From contig CAYQNW010000009.1 of the NCBI GenBank assembly GCA_964418885.1, forward strand, positions 8,309 through 72,308: 64,000 nt of DNA. Reading direction: 5' to 3'. Below the pieces are notes generated by a model. That model was given only the letters and a program-made list of their open reading frames with translations, was not told the DNA's origin and made no database searches. Of this stretch, positions 9,124 through 18,000 are shown one piece after another. Position numbers and translations under genes: made by a program. Each line of letters opens with the position of its first letter. Within the stretch, counting starts at the first letter, position 1. Source of the stretch: BMS3ABIN03 sp964418885. GTDB taxonomy: Bacteria > Bacteroidota > Ignavibacteria > Ignavibacteriales > Ignavibacteriaceae.

Positions 9124-9385
9124 TGTTCTACCGATTTATTTTTACTATTACGCAAATAACAATATTTATACCAACCAAATCCCTGATTTATTTATCACAA
9201 AGTCATTTAATCAAAAACAAAACAGTTTCAAGTTTATACATTTTCTCATTTTTTCAGGTTATTTCACTTTAAAATAATACCCTCAATAGTTAGTTAATAA
9301 AACGAATATCTTTTTAAAGAAATAAGGATTAAAGCTAGAAAGGATTGAACAATTAATAATTGTCTGATGTTTACAACAGCGGATG

Positions 9386-9458
9386 AGCCAACTGCCGGAA
9401 TCGAACCGGCGACCTACTCATTACGAATGAGTTGCTCTACCAGCTGAGCTAAGTTGGC
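9386..9458 (-). tRNA. tRNA-Thr (anticodon CGU)
   Basis: A complete cloverleaf folds on the minus strand. The acceptor arm GCCAACT pairs with AGTTGGC. The D arm contains AGCTCAGCTGGTAGAGCA. The anticodon stem ACTCA/TGAGT encloses the loop TTCGTAA with anticodon CGT at positions 34-36. The T arm is GCCGG/CCGGC around TTCGAAT. The discriminator is T, and the 3' CCA is not encoded, so it would be added by CCA-adding enzyme. The 73-base length is standard. Confidence 0.97.
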
Positions 9459-9515
9459 TTCTTCACTTTAAATATAAATGGTGGGTATAATTGATGAAAG
9501 AAAATTTAGAACTAA

Positions 9516-9611
9516 TTATCTAAGTTTCTTTTTATGTCTGTTCTTTCTTAATCTTTTTTTCCTTTTATGTGTTGCCATTTTATGGCGTTTTCTTTTTCTG
9601 CCACAGGGCAT
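9516..9611 (-). CDS. Tiny basic ribosomal protein of the AURKAIP1/COX24 (bS22/mS38-like) family
   Basis: This 31-residue gene starts MPCGRKRKRHKMATHKRKK and ends in KKKLR. The composition, with K, R and H making up most of the chain, and the RKRHKMATHKRKKR core match the AURKAIP1/COX24-domain mini-proteins seen across Bacteroidota and relatives. Homologues in mitochondria (mS38) and actinobacteria (bS22) sit in the small ribosomal subunit. An AAGGAG ribosome site lies 6 bases before the ATG. It lies just downstream of the zinc-ribbon/TPR gene (17 bases after its stop), on the same strand. The ribosomal role is inferred from the family. Confidence 0.88.
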   Translation of the reverse strand: MPCGRKRKRHKMATHKRKKRLRKNRHKKKLR

Positions 9612-9628
9612 ATTCTACTCCTTGTTCA

Positions 9629-10576
9629 TTACTGTTTATGTGAATTTAATAATTCCTCTGCTCGTTTACCGACCTCAGTTTCGGGTCCCAAATCTACAGC
9701 TTTTTGCAACCATTTCATAGCTTCATCCATATTGCCAGCGGCAAGATTAACTATCCCCAGATTCAGATGTGCTATCTGATGATTAGGTTTATATTTAAGC
9801 GCTATCTTCATTTCCTTAATTGCTGAATTATAGTCCCGAAGATTATAATAGCAAACACCCATATCAATTCTTGCATCAGCATCTGAAGGATCCATAGCAA
9901 GATATTTTTGATATAAAGGAATTGCCTTTTCATAAAATCCGCTGTCGTTCTGTAAATGCGCTAACTCTAATAAAGTTTCTTTATCGTTAGGATTGGTTTT
10001 TAACTTTGCTTCAAGTTCATTTATTTTCTGGATGTTATTTAAGTTAATTCCCGATCCGTTGTCTTGTGAATTGCTAGAGATATTATCGGAATTTACCGAT
10101 ACTCCGGAATCTAGGATACCTGATGTTAATAAAATAACAATTGCAAGTATTCCGATTAAGCTTGTGATCAGAATAATCTTTTTGGAATCAATCTCTTTTT
10201 CTTTATTAGCATTACCACTGGATTGAGTTTTTTTCTTTACGGATTTATTTTTCTTCTTATCGGAAATCTTTTCAGGCTGGTTAGCTTTGGATTGTTTTAA
10301 TTCTATATTCGTTTTCTTTTTTCTAACTAAACTTCCCGAACCTTTTAATCTGGCACCACAACTAATACAGGTATCAGCAGTTTGAGGATTCTCCTCTCCA
10401 CAATTATCACAGACAATTACACTCAATTCTTCCTGTGATGATCCGAATTCATCAATACTTTGTTCTTTCTCAAGGTTTTTAATTTGTTGGTAGGCAATAA
10501 TTTCAGCACCGCAATTTGGACAGAACTTAAAATTCTCGCTTACCTCTGAACCGCATTGGGCGCAAAAATTAGACAT
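9629..10576 (-). CDS. Membrane protein with two zinc ribbons and periplasmic TPR repeats
   Basis: The 315-residue protein has two zinc-ribbon modules: C5/C8/C19/C22 and C56/C59/C70/C73. A lysine-rich linker (84-132) leads to one membrane helix at about 133-155 and then tetratricopeptide repeats at about 180-310, including LYQKYLAMDPSDADARIDMG and two related units. The N-terminal ribbons would be cytoplasmic and the TPRs outside, by the positive-inside rule. The ATG overlaps the stop of the upstream HU gene by one base, so the two are co-translated. I do not know a defined function; the layout suggests a protein-interaction scaffold. Confidence 0.85.
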   Translation of the reverse strand: MSNFCAQCGSEVSENFKFCPNCGAEIIAYQQIKNLEKEQSIDEFGSSQEELSVIVCDNCGEENPQTADTCISCGARLKGSGSLVRKKKTNIELKQSKANQPEKISDKKKNKSVKKKTQSSGNANKEKEIDSKKIILITSLIGILAIVILLTSGILDSGVSVNSDNISSNSQDNGSGINLNNIQKINELEAKLKTNPNDKETLLELAHLQNDSGFYEKAIPLYQKYLAMDPSDADARIDMGVCYYNLRDYNSAIKEMKIALKYKPNHQIAHLNLGIVNLAAGNMDEAMKWLQKAVDLGPETEVGKRAEELLNSHKQ

Positions 10577-10884
10577 TAACTGGCAGCCTCATGTTCGTTT
10601 TGCATCATACCATCATTAACCATTTCTTTAAATTCTTTCGAGAATTTAAATGTTGGTACATAATGTTCAGGCACAAAAACATGTTCACCTGTTTTAGGAT
10701 TTCTTGCCTGTCGCGCATTTTTCTTTTTCACTTTATAGCTTCCAAAACCACGAATCTCTATTCCTCTTCCATCTTTAAGAGAATCAATTACGGTTTTAAA
10801 AAATCCTTCAATTATGGCTTCAGTTTCAAGTTTAGTCAATCCTGTGCCCGCAGCAACCCTGTCCACAATGTCAGCTTTTGTCAT
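10576..10884 (-). CDS. HU/IHF-family nucleoid DNA-binding protein
   Basis: HU/IHF proteins are dimers that bend DNA and shape the nucleoid. This 102-residue copy starts MTKADIVDRVAAGTGL and carries the family core GRGIEIRGFGSY followed by NPKTGEHVFVPEH, which forms the DNA-binding arm. The chain is about ten residues longer than classic HU at the C-terminus (MMQNEHEAAS). A GAGG ribosome site lies 7 bases before the ATG. It is co-transcribed with, and overlaps, the zinc-ribbon/TPR gene. HU and IHF subunits cannot be separated by eye here. Confidence 0.95.
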   Translation of the reverse strand: MTKADIVDRVAAGTGLTKLETEAIIEGFFKTVIDSLKDGRGIEIRGFGSYKVKKKNARQARNPKTGEHVFVPEHYVPTFKFSKEFKEMVNDGMMQNEHEAAS

Positions 10885-11168
10885 TATTGTACCTCAGATT
10901 TTGTTATTTCTAATTTACTTACAATAAATTAGCCAATAAAGTTATTTAACTTTTCCTGCAAAGTCAATATATACAATAACTTACAGGATTCCTGGCATAT
11001 ATTTATTTTTGTTAATTTTTTTTACAAATAAGCTAAATCTTATATCTCATTCTGGTATATTTTCTCATATTGATGTCGCAATATTTGTAAGCGGTTCGCC
11101 TAAAATACTTCCTCAAATTGTATAAGTTTTGAGTTTTACTTATTATTTTTCCTTAAATTTCTAGAATA

Positions 11169-11558
11169 ATGGAACTTATTGAAAAAATAGATTCAAATAT
11201 TCTCTTCGTTTTCTTAGGAATTATAATTCTTGTGCTTCTAGCCTTAGTGATTTACAAATTCAGAAATCGAGCCAAAAAAGATAAAAATTTGCCGCTGACG
11301 TACGATCAAAATAAAATAGGAGAATCAATTACTGAGACAAAATCAACCTCCACCCCATTGGAATATAACGATATACCCATAAAGGTTACCAAATCAGAAA
11401 TATTAAATCAAAAATTTGAAGTGATAAACAGTAAAACTGATGAAGAACTATTAAGAAGTATCCATATTAATTATCATTCAAATGTTTACAAATACTATGA
11501 AGAAACTGATTCTAAAAAGATGTTTAAACTAAAGGTTGATCCTGAATATCCTACCTGA
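11169..11558 (+). CDS. Small single-pass membrane protein, unknown function
   Basis: The protein has 129 residues. One membrane helix lies at about 11-29 (ILFVFLGIIILVLLALVIY), followed by a basic stop-transfer patch (KFRNRAKKDK) and a polar, probably cytoplasmic domain. No known motif was recognised. The gene stands between the divergent HU gene and the copper module and may have its own promoter in the 284-base gap upstream. Base composition matches the neighbours. Confidence 0.7.
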   Translation: MELIEKIDSNILFVFLGIIILVLLALVIYKFRNRAKKDKNLPLTYDQNKIGESITETKSTSTPLEYNDIPIKVTKSEILNQKFEVINSKTDEELLRSIHINYHSNVYKYYEETDSKKMFKLKVDPEYPT

Positions 11559-11653
11559 TTTTTCCCTCTTTTAGATTCCCTCAATTATTATTTTTAACTT
11601 TAATCTTAGAAAATGTCGGATTCCAACTCATTCAATTTATAAACTGAATCATC

Positions 11654-12238
11654 ATGAACTCTAAAACTCTGCATATCAAAAATATGGTTTGCAAACGCTG
11701 CATTAAGGTTGTGAGGGAGGAAATGGAAAAACTGGATTACAATGTGGATAAAATTGAGCTTGGTGAGGTTCAAATCTCAACAAGCGAAAATGACTTTGAT
11801 ATGGAGAAAATTCAATCCGCTCTTGAAGAAAATGGTTTTGAATTGCTAAGCAACAGAAATGCAAATATTATCGAGCAGGTTAAAATTCTCATAATAAATC
11901 TGATTCATCACAACGCCGAGGATAGCTTATCTGAAGTCAATTTGCATGAAGAGATAATTAAGCACTCAGGTCTCAGTTATCAATATCTCAGCTCTTTGTT
12001 TTCCAGCTTAGAAGGAATAACAATTGAGAAGTTCATTATTCAGCAAAAGATTGAGAAGGTAAAAGAATTAATTGTGTATGATGAGCTAACAATAAGTGAA
12101 ATAGCTTATAAATTGGGCTACAGTAGTGTTCAACATTTATCCAATCAGTTTAAAAAGGTAACCGGGCTTTCTCCAAGCTATTTTAAGGGACTTAAATCTC
12201 ACAAAAGAAATCCAATCGATAAAATTCAGCAATCTTAA
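11654..12238 (+). CDS. AraC-family regulator with N-terminal HMA-like metal-binding domain (putative copper sensor)
   Basis: The 194-residue protein has two parts. Residues 1-70 resemble a heavy-metal-associated fold with a C13-K-R-C16 pair at the metal-loop position (NMVCKRC). Residues about 75-182 are an AraC-type double helix-turn-helix, with the signature segment LTISEIAYKLGYSSVQHLSNQFKKVTG. Proteins of this shape are common in Bacteroidota, often beside copper ATPases. Genes for a copper chaperone and a copper ATPase follow directly, so a metal-responsive activator is inferred. No good ribosome site precedes the ATG; an ATTCA/TGAAT inverted repeat lies just upstream. Confidence 0.85.
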   Translation: MNSKTLHIKNMVCKRCIKVVREEMEKLDYNVDKIELGEVQISTSENDFDMEKIQSALEENGFELLSNRNANIIEQVKILIINLIHHNAEDSLSEVNLHEEIIKHSGLSYQYLSSLFSSLEGITIEKFIIQQKIEKVKELIVYDELTISEIAYKLGYSSVQHLSNQFKKVTGLSPSYFKGLKSHKRNPIDKIQQS

Positions 12239-12267
12239 AATTTTATAAAATTATCCTTTCTTTTTAT

Positions 12268-12283
12268 AACGAAGAAATTCGTT
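12268..12283. promoter_or_regulatory. Palindrome upstream of copZ, candidate operator
   Basis: A 16-base inverted repeat, AACGAA-GAAA-TTCGTT, has six perfect pairs per arm around a 4-base centre. It lies 30 bases after the regulator stop and about 50 bases before copZ. It could be an operator for the adjacent HMA-AraC regulator or a hairpin in the intergenic RNA. No T run follows it on the plus strand, so a terminator is unlikely. Confidence 0.4.
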
Positions 12284-12333
12284 ACTCAGATTATATTTAT
12301 AAGGTAGAAATCAAATTAAATACAGGAATTAAA

Positions 12334-12531
12334 ATGGAACAAAAATTTAAAATAGAAGGAATGAGCTGTGGTCATTGCGTGCTGGCAGTTGAGAAATCAT
12401 TAAACCAGTTAAATTTGATTAAAAAGAAGGTGAAAATTGGCTCTGCAAAAGTTAAGTACGATCCTGACAAAGTAAGTGAACTGGATATTAAAAGTAAGAT
12501 AGAAGAAGCAGGTTATAATGTAGTAGAATAA
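12334..12531 (+). CDS. copZ: Copper chaperone CopZ-type HMA protein
   Basis: This is a 65-residue stand-alone heavy-metal-associated domain. The metal loop reads GMSCGHC, with cysteines at 12 and 15, and the C-terminal strand-helix ends EEAGYNVVE as in CopZ/Atx1 proteins. Such chaperones bind Cu(I) in the cytoplasm and deliver it to the CopA ATPase, which is encoded 23 bases downstream. Copper specificity is inferred from the partner. Confidence 0.92.
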   Translation: MEQKFKIEGMSCGHCVLAVEKSLNQLNLIKKKVKIGSAKVKYDPDKVSELDIKSKIEEAGYNVVE

Positions 12532-12554
12532 TATTGATTTAATAAATACTTGTT

Positions 12555-14804
12555 ATGAATTCATCAAATCTAAATATTGAAAAGATTTCTGTTCCGGTCG
12601 AAGGAATGACTTGCGCAAGTTGTGTAGCGCGAGTGGAAAAATCCATCTCCAGAATTGATGGAGTACAGGAAGTAAATGTAAATCTTGCGACCGAAAAAGC
12701 TTCCATAATAGTTGATAGGTCAGCAGCTAATTATGAAGAAATAAAAAAAGCTGTGGAAGAAGCCGGTTATAAAATTGATTTTTCGAATCTTGATTCAAAT
12801 AAGTCAACTGATAGTACAGATGATGAAAATGATAAAGAACCAGAATATGAATTGACAATTAAAAAAGAGTTTATCTTTGCTCTTATTTTAACTGTACCAA
12901 TTTTGTTTTTGAGTATGGCTTTTTCATTTGGTTTATTTGATAACCTCCCTTCTTTAACACCATATATTAATAAAATACTTTTGATCCTGACTACGCCTGT
13001 GGTTTTCATTCCCGGCAAAAGATTCTATAAAATTTTCTGGAATAATCTTAAACATTTTACTGCCGATATGAATTCGCTGGTAGCAGTTGGAACGGGAGCT
13101 TCATTTCTTTTCAGTGTTTTCATTACTCTGTTCCCGGAATTAATCTTATTAACGGGAGAAATTGCACATACTTATTTCGATACAACTGCAGTTATTATAA
13201 CTTTAATTTTAATGGGGAGATGGCTTGAAGCAAGATCAAAAGCAAAAACCGGAACGGCAATCAAAAAGCTTATTTCGCTCAGACCTAAGGTTGCAATTAT
13301 TAAAACGGCAGATGGTGAAAAATCTGTAAACCTCAGCGAATTAAAGTTAAACGATGTTGTTATTGTAAAGCCTGGCGAGAAAATTCCTGCTGATGGTGAA
13401 ATAATATATGGCAGCTCAACTGTTGATGAATCTATGATTACAGGTGAAAGCTTCCCGGTTGAAAAAAACACAGGCAGTAAAGTCGTCGGTGGAACAATTA
13501 ATAACACAGGTTATTTTGAATTCAAAGTTACATCTACAGGTAAAGATTCTGTTCTTGGAAAAATTATTACTCTTGTTGAGGAAGCACAAGGTTCAAAAGC
13601 ACCTATACAAAAACTTGCGGACAAAGTTGCGGCAGTATTCGTGCCGGTTGTAATATTGATCTCAATCATCACATTCATTCTCTGGTTTACACTTGGTACA
13701 GAAAATTCATTCCGGGTCGCTTTAATAAATTTTGTTGCTGTGTTGATCATCGCTTGTCCCTGTGCAATGGGCTTAGCAACTCCAACAGCACTAATTGTTG
13801 GTATTGGAAAAGGTGCTGAAAACGGAATACTGATAAAAAATGGTGAACACCTTGAGTTAGCACATAAAATAAATACAATCCTTTTTGATAAAACAGGAAC
13901 TTTAACCGAAGGTAAACCAAAAATAAATTCAATTAATAGTAACGGAACTGATGAGAAAATATTATTACTATTAGCTGCATCCCTGGAAAACAGATCAGAG
14001 CATCCCATTGCAAAAGCGATTGTAGAGTATGCAAATTTGCAAAAAATCAAGCTAACTCAACCCGAAGAATTCCAGAGCAGCACCGGACTTGGTATTTCAG
14101 GCAAAATAAATAATGAGGAAATATTAATCGGTACAAAAAGATTCTTAAAAGAAAATTCGATTAGTACGGACGGAAGCGAAAATAAACCAGGTAATTCTGA
14201 TTACAACGGCAAAACGAACGTATATATTAGTATTGATGGAAAAGTTGTTGGTTCGATATCATTAACCGATCCTGTTAAAGAAAGTTCTGAAAAAGCAATA
14301 TCAGAATTGAAGAAATTAAAGCTTAGAACCGTTATGATTACTGGTGATAACAAAACCAGTGCAGAACAAGTTGCAGAATCACTTAATATCGATACTTTTG
14401 AATGGGGAGTTTTACCGGCTGATAAATCAAGAACTATTTCAAAATATCAATCCGGGAAAAATATTGTCGGTATGGTCGGTGATGGTATTAACGATGCACC
14501 GGCACTTGCTCAGGCTGATGTTGGATTTGCAATTGGTACAGGGACTGACGTAGCAATTGAAACCGGAGATATAGTTTTAATGAAAGGTGATTTACTAGGT
14601 GTGGCCGGAGCAATAAAATTATCCAGGCAAACAATAAGAACGATTAAGCAAAACTTGTTCTGGGCTTTTATTTATAATACTATTGGAATTCCTCTTGCAG
14701 CACTCGGTCTACTTAACCCGATGTTTGCAGCTTTGGCAATGTCTTTAAGTTCTGTTTCCGTAGTTTCCAATTCGTTACGTTTGAAAAGAGTAAAGCTTTC
14801 TTAA
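12555..14804 (+). CDS. copA: Copper-exporting P1B-type ATPase CopA
   Basis: CopA pumps Cu(I) out of the cytoplasm using ATP. The 749-residue chain has one N-terminal HMA domain with C20-A-S-C23, and about eight membrane helices. The actuator motif TGES is at 296-299, the intramembrane metal site C401-P-C403 defines the P1B-1 group, and the phosphorylation site is D445-KTGT. SEHP with H483 and GDGINDAP follow. The C-terminal helix ends in the MSLSSVSVVSNSLRL pattern typical of copper/silver ATPases. It is the last gene of the plus-strand copper module and converges with the next gene. Confidence 0.97.
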   Translation: MNSSNLNIEKISVPVEGMTCASCVARVEKSISRIDGVQEVNVNLATEKASIIVDRSAANYEEIKKAVEEAGYKIDFSNLDSNKSTDSTDDENDKEPEYELTIKKEFIFALILTVPILFLSMAFSFGLFDNLPSLTPYINKILLILTTPVVFIPGKRFYKIFWNNLKHFTADMNSLVAVGTGASFLFSVFITLFPELILLTGEIAHTYFDTTAVIITLILMGRWLEARSKAKTGTAIKKLISLRPKVAIIKTADGEKSVNLSELKLNDVVIVKPGEKIPADGEIIYGSSTVDESMITGESFPVEKNTGSKVVGGTINNTGYFEFKVTSTGKDSVLGKIITLVEEAQGSKAPIQKLADKVAAVFVPVVILISIITFILWFTLGTENSFRVALINFVAVLIIACPCAMGLATPTALIVGIGKGAENGILIKNGEHLELAHKINTILFDKTGTLTEGKPKINSINSNGTDEKILLLLAASLENRSEHPIAKAIVEYANLQKIKLTQPEEFQSSTGLGISGKINNEEILIGTKRFLKENSISTDGSENKPGNSDYNGKTNVYISIDGKVVGSISLTDPVKESSEKAISELKKLKLRTVMITGDNKTSAEQVAESLNIDTFEWGVLPADKSRTISKYQSGKNIVGMVGDGINDAPALAQADVGFAIGTGTDVAIETGDIVLMKGDLLGVAGAIKLSRQTIRTIKQNLFWAFIYNTIGIPLAALGLLNPMFAALAMSLSSVSVVSNSLRLKRVKLS

Positions 14805-14825
14805 AGAGCTGAGAAAATTTTATCT

Positions 14826-15842
14826 TTATTTCTTCGGAAGTCTTTCCAAATAGGAACTTTCACTTAGAATTGTAAAAGAGTCTTTTGTTCTTAATTCATC
14901 CAGATTCATACAATTCATATAGCTCATACAGCTTTTTAATCCGTCTGAAATTCCGTCGATGACATTTTTAACCACACCCTTATATGGGACCATAGTCTCC
15001 TCACCTTCAATGAATTCGTTTTTCATTTTCACACCAAATGACGCTGAACCGCGGTATTTCTTCCATAATTGATCATTATATTTTATTACCTCCCCCGGCG
15101 TTTCTTTTGTACCTGCCAGCATTCTACCGAGCATAGCAGCATCCGCACCCAACGCAATTGCTTTAGCTACATCTCCAGGGTTTTTTATACCACCATCGGC
15201 AATAATTTTAATATACAGTTTTTTATCTCTACGAGCCTGAAGCACATCGAGCAACGAAGTAACCTGACCAATTCCGATTCCGGTTTGAATACTTGTAGTA
15301 CAAACGCTTCCGCTCCCTATTCCTACTCTAACGGCATCTGCTCCTGCATTTTCCAATTGTTCAAGAGTTGCTCCATGTGCAATGTTTCCAACAATCAACC
15401 TTACTTTAAACTTTTTCTTGATTTCTCTGGTTTTGTTTAAAACTTCATGATTATTTGCGTTAGCAGTATCCAGACACAAAATATATTTTTTCTCTGCCAG
15501 TTTACCAATTATGTCTATCGGTGTGTTCAAAGCAATAGAAACTGATTTTATCTGATTACCACTATCATCATTTTCAAGTATTTCCTTTAAAGAAGAATCA
15601 AATCTGTTTAATATTCCCAGACAACCTAAGCGACCTAGTTCTTTTGCCATTACAATCCCGGTAACTGATTCCATTGGGCTGGAAATTAGTGGAAGAGAAA
15701 GTTTCTCATCAAGAAATTTACTGGAGGTATCTGCTTCCTTCCTCGATTTAATCCTGCTTATTTCTGTCGGGACAAAACTTATATCATCATAAGTAAGTGA
15801 TTGTGAAAAATTATTAAGCTCATCCTTTGTGTATACTTTCAT
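14826..15842 (-). CDS. guaC: GMP reductase-like enzyme of the IMPDH/GMPR family
   Basis: The family folds as a TIM barrel and acts on purine nucleotides. The 338-residue chain has the catalytic loop GSGSVCTT with C181, the phosphate-binding ADGGI and LGRMLAG segments, and YRGSAS near 264. There is no CBS pair, so it is shorter than usual IMP dehydrogenase. The Arg-Tyr flap that IMPDH needs for hydrolysis is not visible between YRGSAS and VPYKG; that stretch is short and rich in Glu, as in GMP reductase. I therefore favour GMP to IMP reduction with NADPH. The assignment within the family is an inference. Confidence 0.75.
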   Translation of the reverse strand: MKVYTKDELNNFSQSLTYDDISFVPTEISRIKSRKEADTSSKFLDEKLSLPLISSPMESVTGIVMAKELGRLGCLGILNRFDSSLKEILENDDSGNQIKSVSIALNTPIDIIGKLAEKKYILCLDTANANNHEVLNKTREIKKKFKVRLIVGNIAHGATLEQLENAGADAVRVGIGSGSVCTTSIQTGIGIGQVTSLLDVLQARRDKKLYIKIIADGGIKNPGDVAKAIALGADAAMLGRMLAGTKETPGEVIKYNDQLWKKYRGSASFGVKMKNEFIEGEETMVPYKGVVKNVIDGISDGLKSCMSYMNCMNLDELRTKDSFTILSESSYLERLPKK

Positions 15843-15892
15843 TTTTATTAACCTTTAAAAATGTTACAGCGATCAAAAATATTAACATAAAA

Positions 15893-15918
15893 TACCCCGG
15901 ACGAAATGACCGGGGCAA
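15893..15918 (-). terminator. Intrinsic terminator of pepF
   Basis: A stem CCCCGG (15895-15900) and CCGGGG (15910-15915) encloses a 9-base loop. Read on the minus strand it lies about 30 bases after the pepF stop and is followed by TATTTTAT. The tail is moderate, so efficiency is uncertain. Confidence 0.7.
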
Positions 15919-15944
15919 TTTAAGATCAATTATGTATTTCTAAA

Positions 15945-17801
15945 TTACTTATCAGCGATTAAATTTTCAATTTCAGATAATATCTCATCCATCCTTGCGG
16001 ATACAGCTAAAACAGGTTCAGTAGAATTCATATCCACGCCAGCGTTTTTTAAAATATTTATCGGATAATCCGAGCTACCGGATTTTAAAAAGTTTAAATA
16101 CTTTTTAACTGCTGCCTCTCCTTCTGTTTTCACTTTATTAGCTAAAATCTCGGATGCAGCAAATCCCGTAGCATATTGATAAACATAAAAGTTGTAATAA
16201 AAGTGAGGGATTCGCGCCCAGGTATATTTTTCTTCTTCTTCAATGTGCATTGCTTCACCCCAATACTTCTGATAAATATTTTTGTATAATTTACTCAGAG
16301 TATCTCCTGTTAAAGCTTCTCCATTTTCTGTTTTATCATATACAATCATTTCAAACTCAGCAAACATTACCTGTCGATAAAAAGTAGCCGTAATATTATT
16401 CAGATATTTTTCAAGCAGAAAAAGCTTTTGATCCTTTTCATCCGCATTTTTAATTAAGAAATCCAGCAGAAGCGCTTCGTTAAACGTAGAGGCAACTTCA
16501 GCAACAAATATCGAATAATTTGCATAGGGAAATGGTTGTGTCTTACCTGTATAATAAGAATGCATATTGTGCCCCATCTCATGAGCAAGTGTAAAAACAT
16601 CGTTTAGTAGATCTGTCCAGTTCAGGAGCACATAAGGATGAACACCGTAAGTTGTACCAGATGAATAAGCACCGCTCTTTTTAGCCTTAGATTCATAAAC
16701 ATCTATCCAGCGATTTTCAAAAGCTTGTGTAAGTGAACTCAGATAATCATCACCCAAATCCTTTAATGCTCCATGTACAATTTCTTTAGCTTCCGGGTAA
16801 GGATAACTTTTCTCATTTTTATTTTGAAATACCGACACGTATACATCATAAGGCTTTAGCTTCTCTATACCTAACAACTTCTTTTTTAAGTCCGCCCACC
16901 TATGTAAAGATGCTAAATTTTTATTAACTCCATCAATCAGATTATCGTAAACTGAAGGGGGTATATTATTTCTATCCAAAGCTGCTTCACGAACAGAATT
17001 GTATTTTCTTGCTCTTGCAAAAAAGATATTTGTTTTAAGGTTTCCGTTAAACATTGTGGTAAATGTATTCATATATTCTTTGTACGGAAGCAAATACGAT
17101 TTGAATGCCTTTTCCCTGAATGAACGATCTTTGGAATACATTGCAGCATAAAATCTTGCGTGTGTAATTTCAATTTCATTTTCCGAATCATCTTTAACTT
17201 TTCCGAACTTCAGATCTGCATTAGTAAACATGGAATAACTATTATATGCATTCTGAGAAATTTCCCCGGCAAGAGCTAACAATTGTTCCTCAGGTTTCGA
17301 TAAAGAATGAGTTTTTGTTCTTAACAAATCATCAATTATATGCTTGTAAACATTTAACTCTTTATCTGAATTCACCATTGCTAAAAGTTTTTCATCGGGG
17401 ATTTCGAGAAGCTCTGGTTTTATAAAAGAACTCTCCGCAGAAGTTTTTGAATGAAGCGATTTTATTCTCTCCTCCATTGCCTGGTATTTAGGAATGCTCA
17501 TATCGCTGTCTTTTGAGAGCATTGCATATAAATACAATCGCTCGAGCTTAATGCCGATTTCATCATCAAATTTGAAGCACGTAAGAAGATTTTCAGCACT
17601 ATTGCTCAATTTACCGATGAACTTACGATATCCTGGAAGTTGGTTCTCTATCCATTTAAAATCTTTTTCCCAATCGTTATCAGATTTATAAATATCGGTT
17701 AAATTCCACTTATATTCTTCCGCTATCTTAGCACGATTAGCAAAAACAGCATTTATTTCTTTGTTATGTAGTTTCATTTCATTTAATAAAAAGGACTGCA
17801 T
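15945..17801 (-). CDS. pepF: Oligoendopeptidase F (M3 family metallopeptidase)
   Basis: M3 peptidases cut short peptides in the cytoplasm in a deep channel. This 618-residue protein has the zinc motif H407-E-M-G-H411 followed by the family-specific continuation NMHSYYT, and downstream the third-ligand region FNEALLLDFL. The N-terminal half is the helical domain usual for PepF. No signal peptide is seen, in line with a cytosolic enzyme. The ATG has a GGGGG ribosome site 9 bases upstream; the second Met (residue 9) is an alternative start. Confidence 0.95.
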   Translation of the reverse strand: MQSFLLNEMKLHNKEINAVFANRAKIAEEYKWNLTDIYKSDNDWEKDFKWIENQLPGYRKFIGKLSNSAENLLTCFKFDDEIGIKLERLYLYAMLSKDSDMSIPKYQAMEERIKSLHSKTSAESSFIKPELLEIPDEKLLAMVNSDKELNVYKHIIDDLLRTKTHSLSKPEEQLLALAGEISQNAYNSYSMFTNADLKFGKVKDDSENEIEITHARFYAAMYSKDRSFREKAFKSYLLPYKEYMNTFTTMFNGNLKTNIFFARARKYNSVREAALDRNNIPPSVYDNLIDGVNKNLASLHRWADLKKKLLGIEKLKPYDVYVSVFQNKNEKSYPYPEAKEIVHGALKDLGDDYLSSLTQAFENRWIDVYESKAKKSGAYSSGTTYGVHPYVLLNWTDLLNDVFTLAHEMGHNMHSYYTGKTQPFPYANYSIFVAEVASTFNEALLLDFLIKNADEKDQKLFLLEKYLNNITATFYRQVMFAEFEMIVYDKTENGEALTGDTLSKLYKNIYQKYWGEAMHIEEEEKYTWARIPHFYYNFYVYQYATGFAASEILANKVKTEGEAAVKKYLNFLKSGSSDYPINILKNAGVDMNSTEPVLAVSARMDEILSEIENLIADK

Positions 17802-18000
17802 AGGTGTTACCCCCGTGTAAAATCAATAAATTATTTTAATTATTATACAATTAATAAAAATAAGAAAATTCCCTGATTTTATAAAAATTTGTCAGTTTAT
17901 TTACCAATTAAATTGTGTTTTGTAACGATTATTTGCCTTTTAGGAAAGAGGATTGCTCGAGATTAAATTTCTTATGAGTTATTAATGATGATCAGTTGAA

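Noticed and set aside
9045..9272. Plus-strand 75-residue open frame
   Set aside because: It has no ribosome site or recognisable composition and overlaps the more protein-like minus-strand 39-residue frame.
12268..12283. Intrinsic terminator after the HMA-AraC gene
   Set aside because: The palindrome has no T run on the plus strand, so an operator or spacer role is more likely.
14826..15842. Full IMP dehydrogenase (guaB)
   Set aside because: There is no CBS pair and no Arg-Tyr flap; the short C-terminal region fits GMP reductase better, although the family assignment stays provisional.
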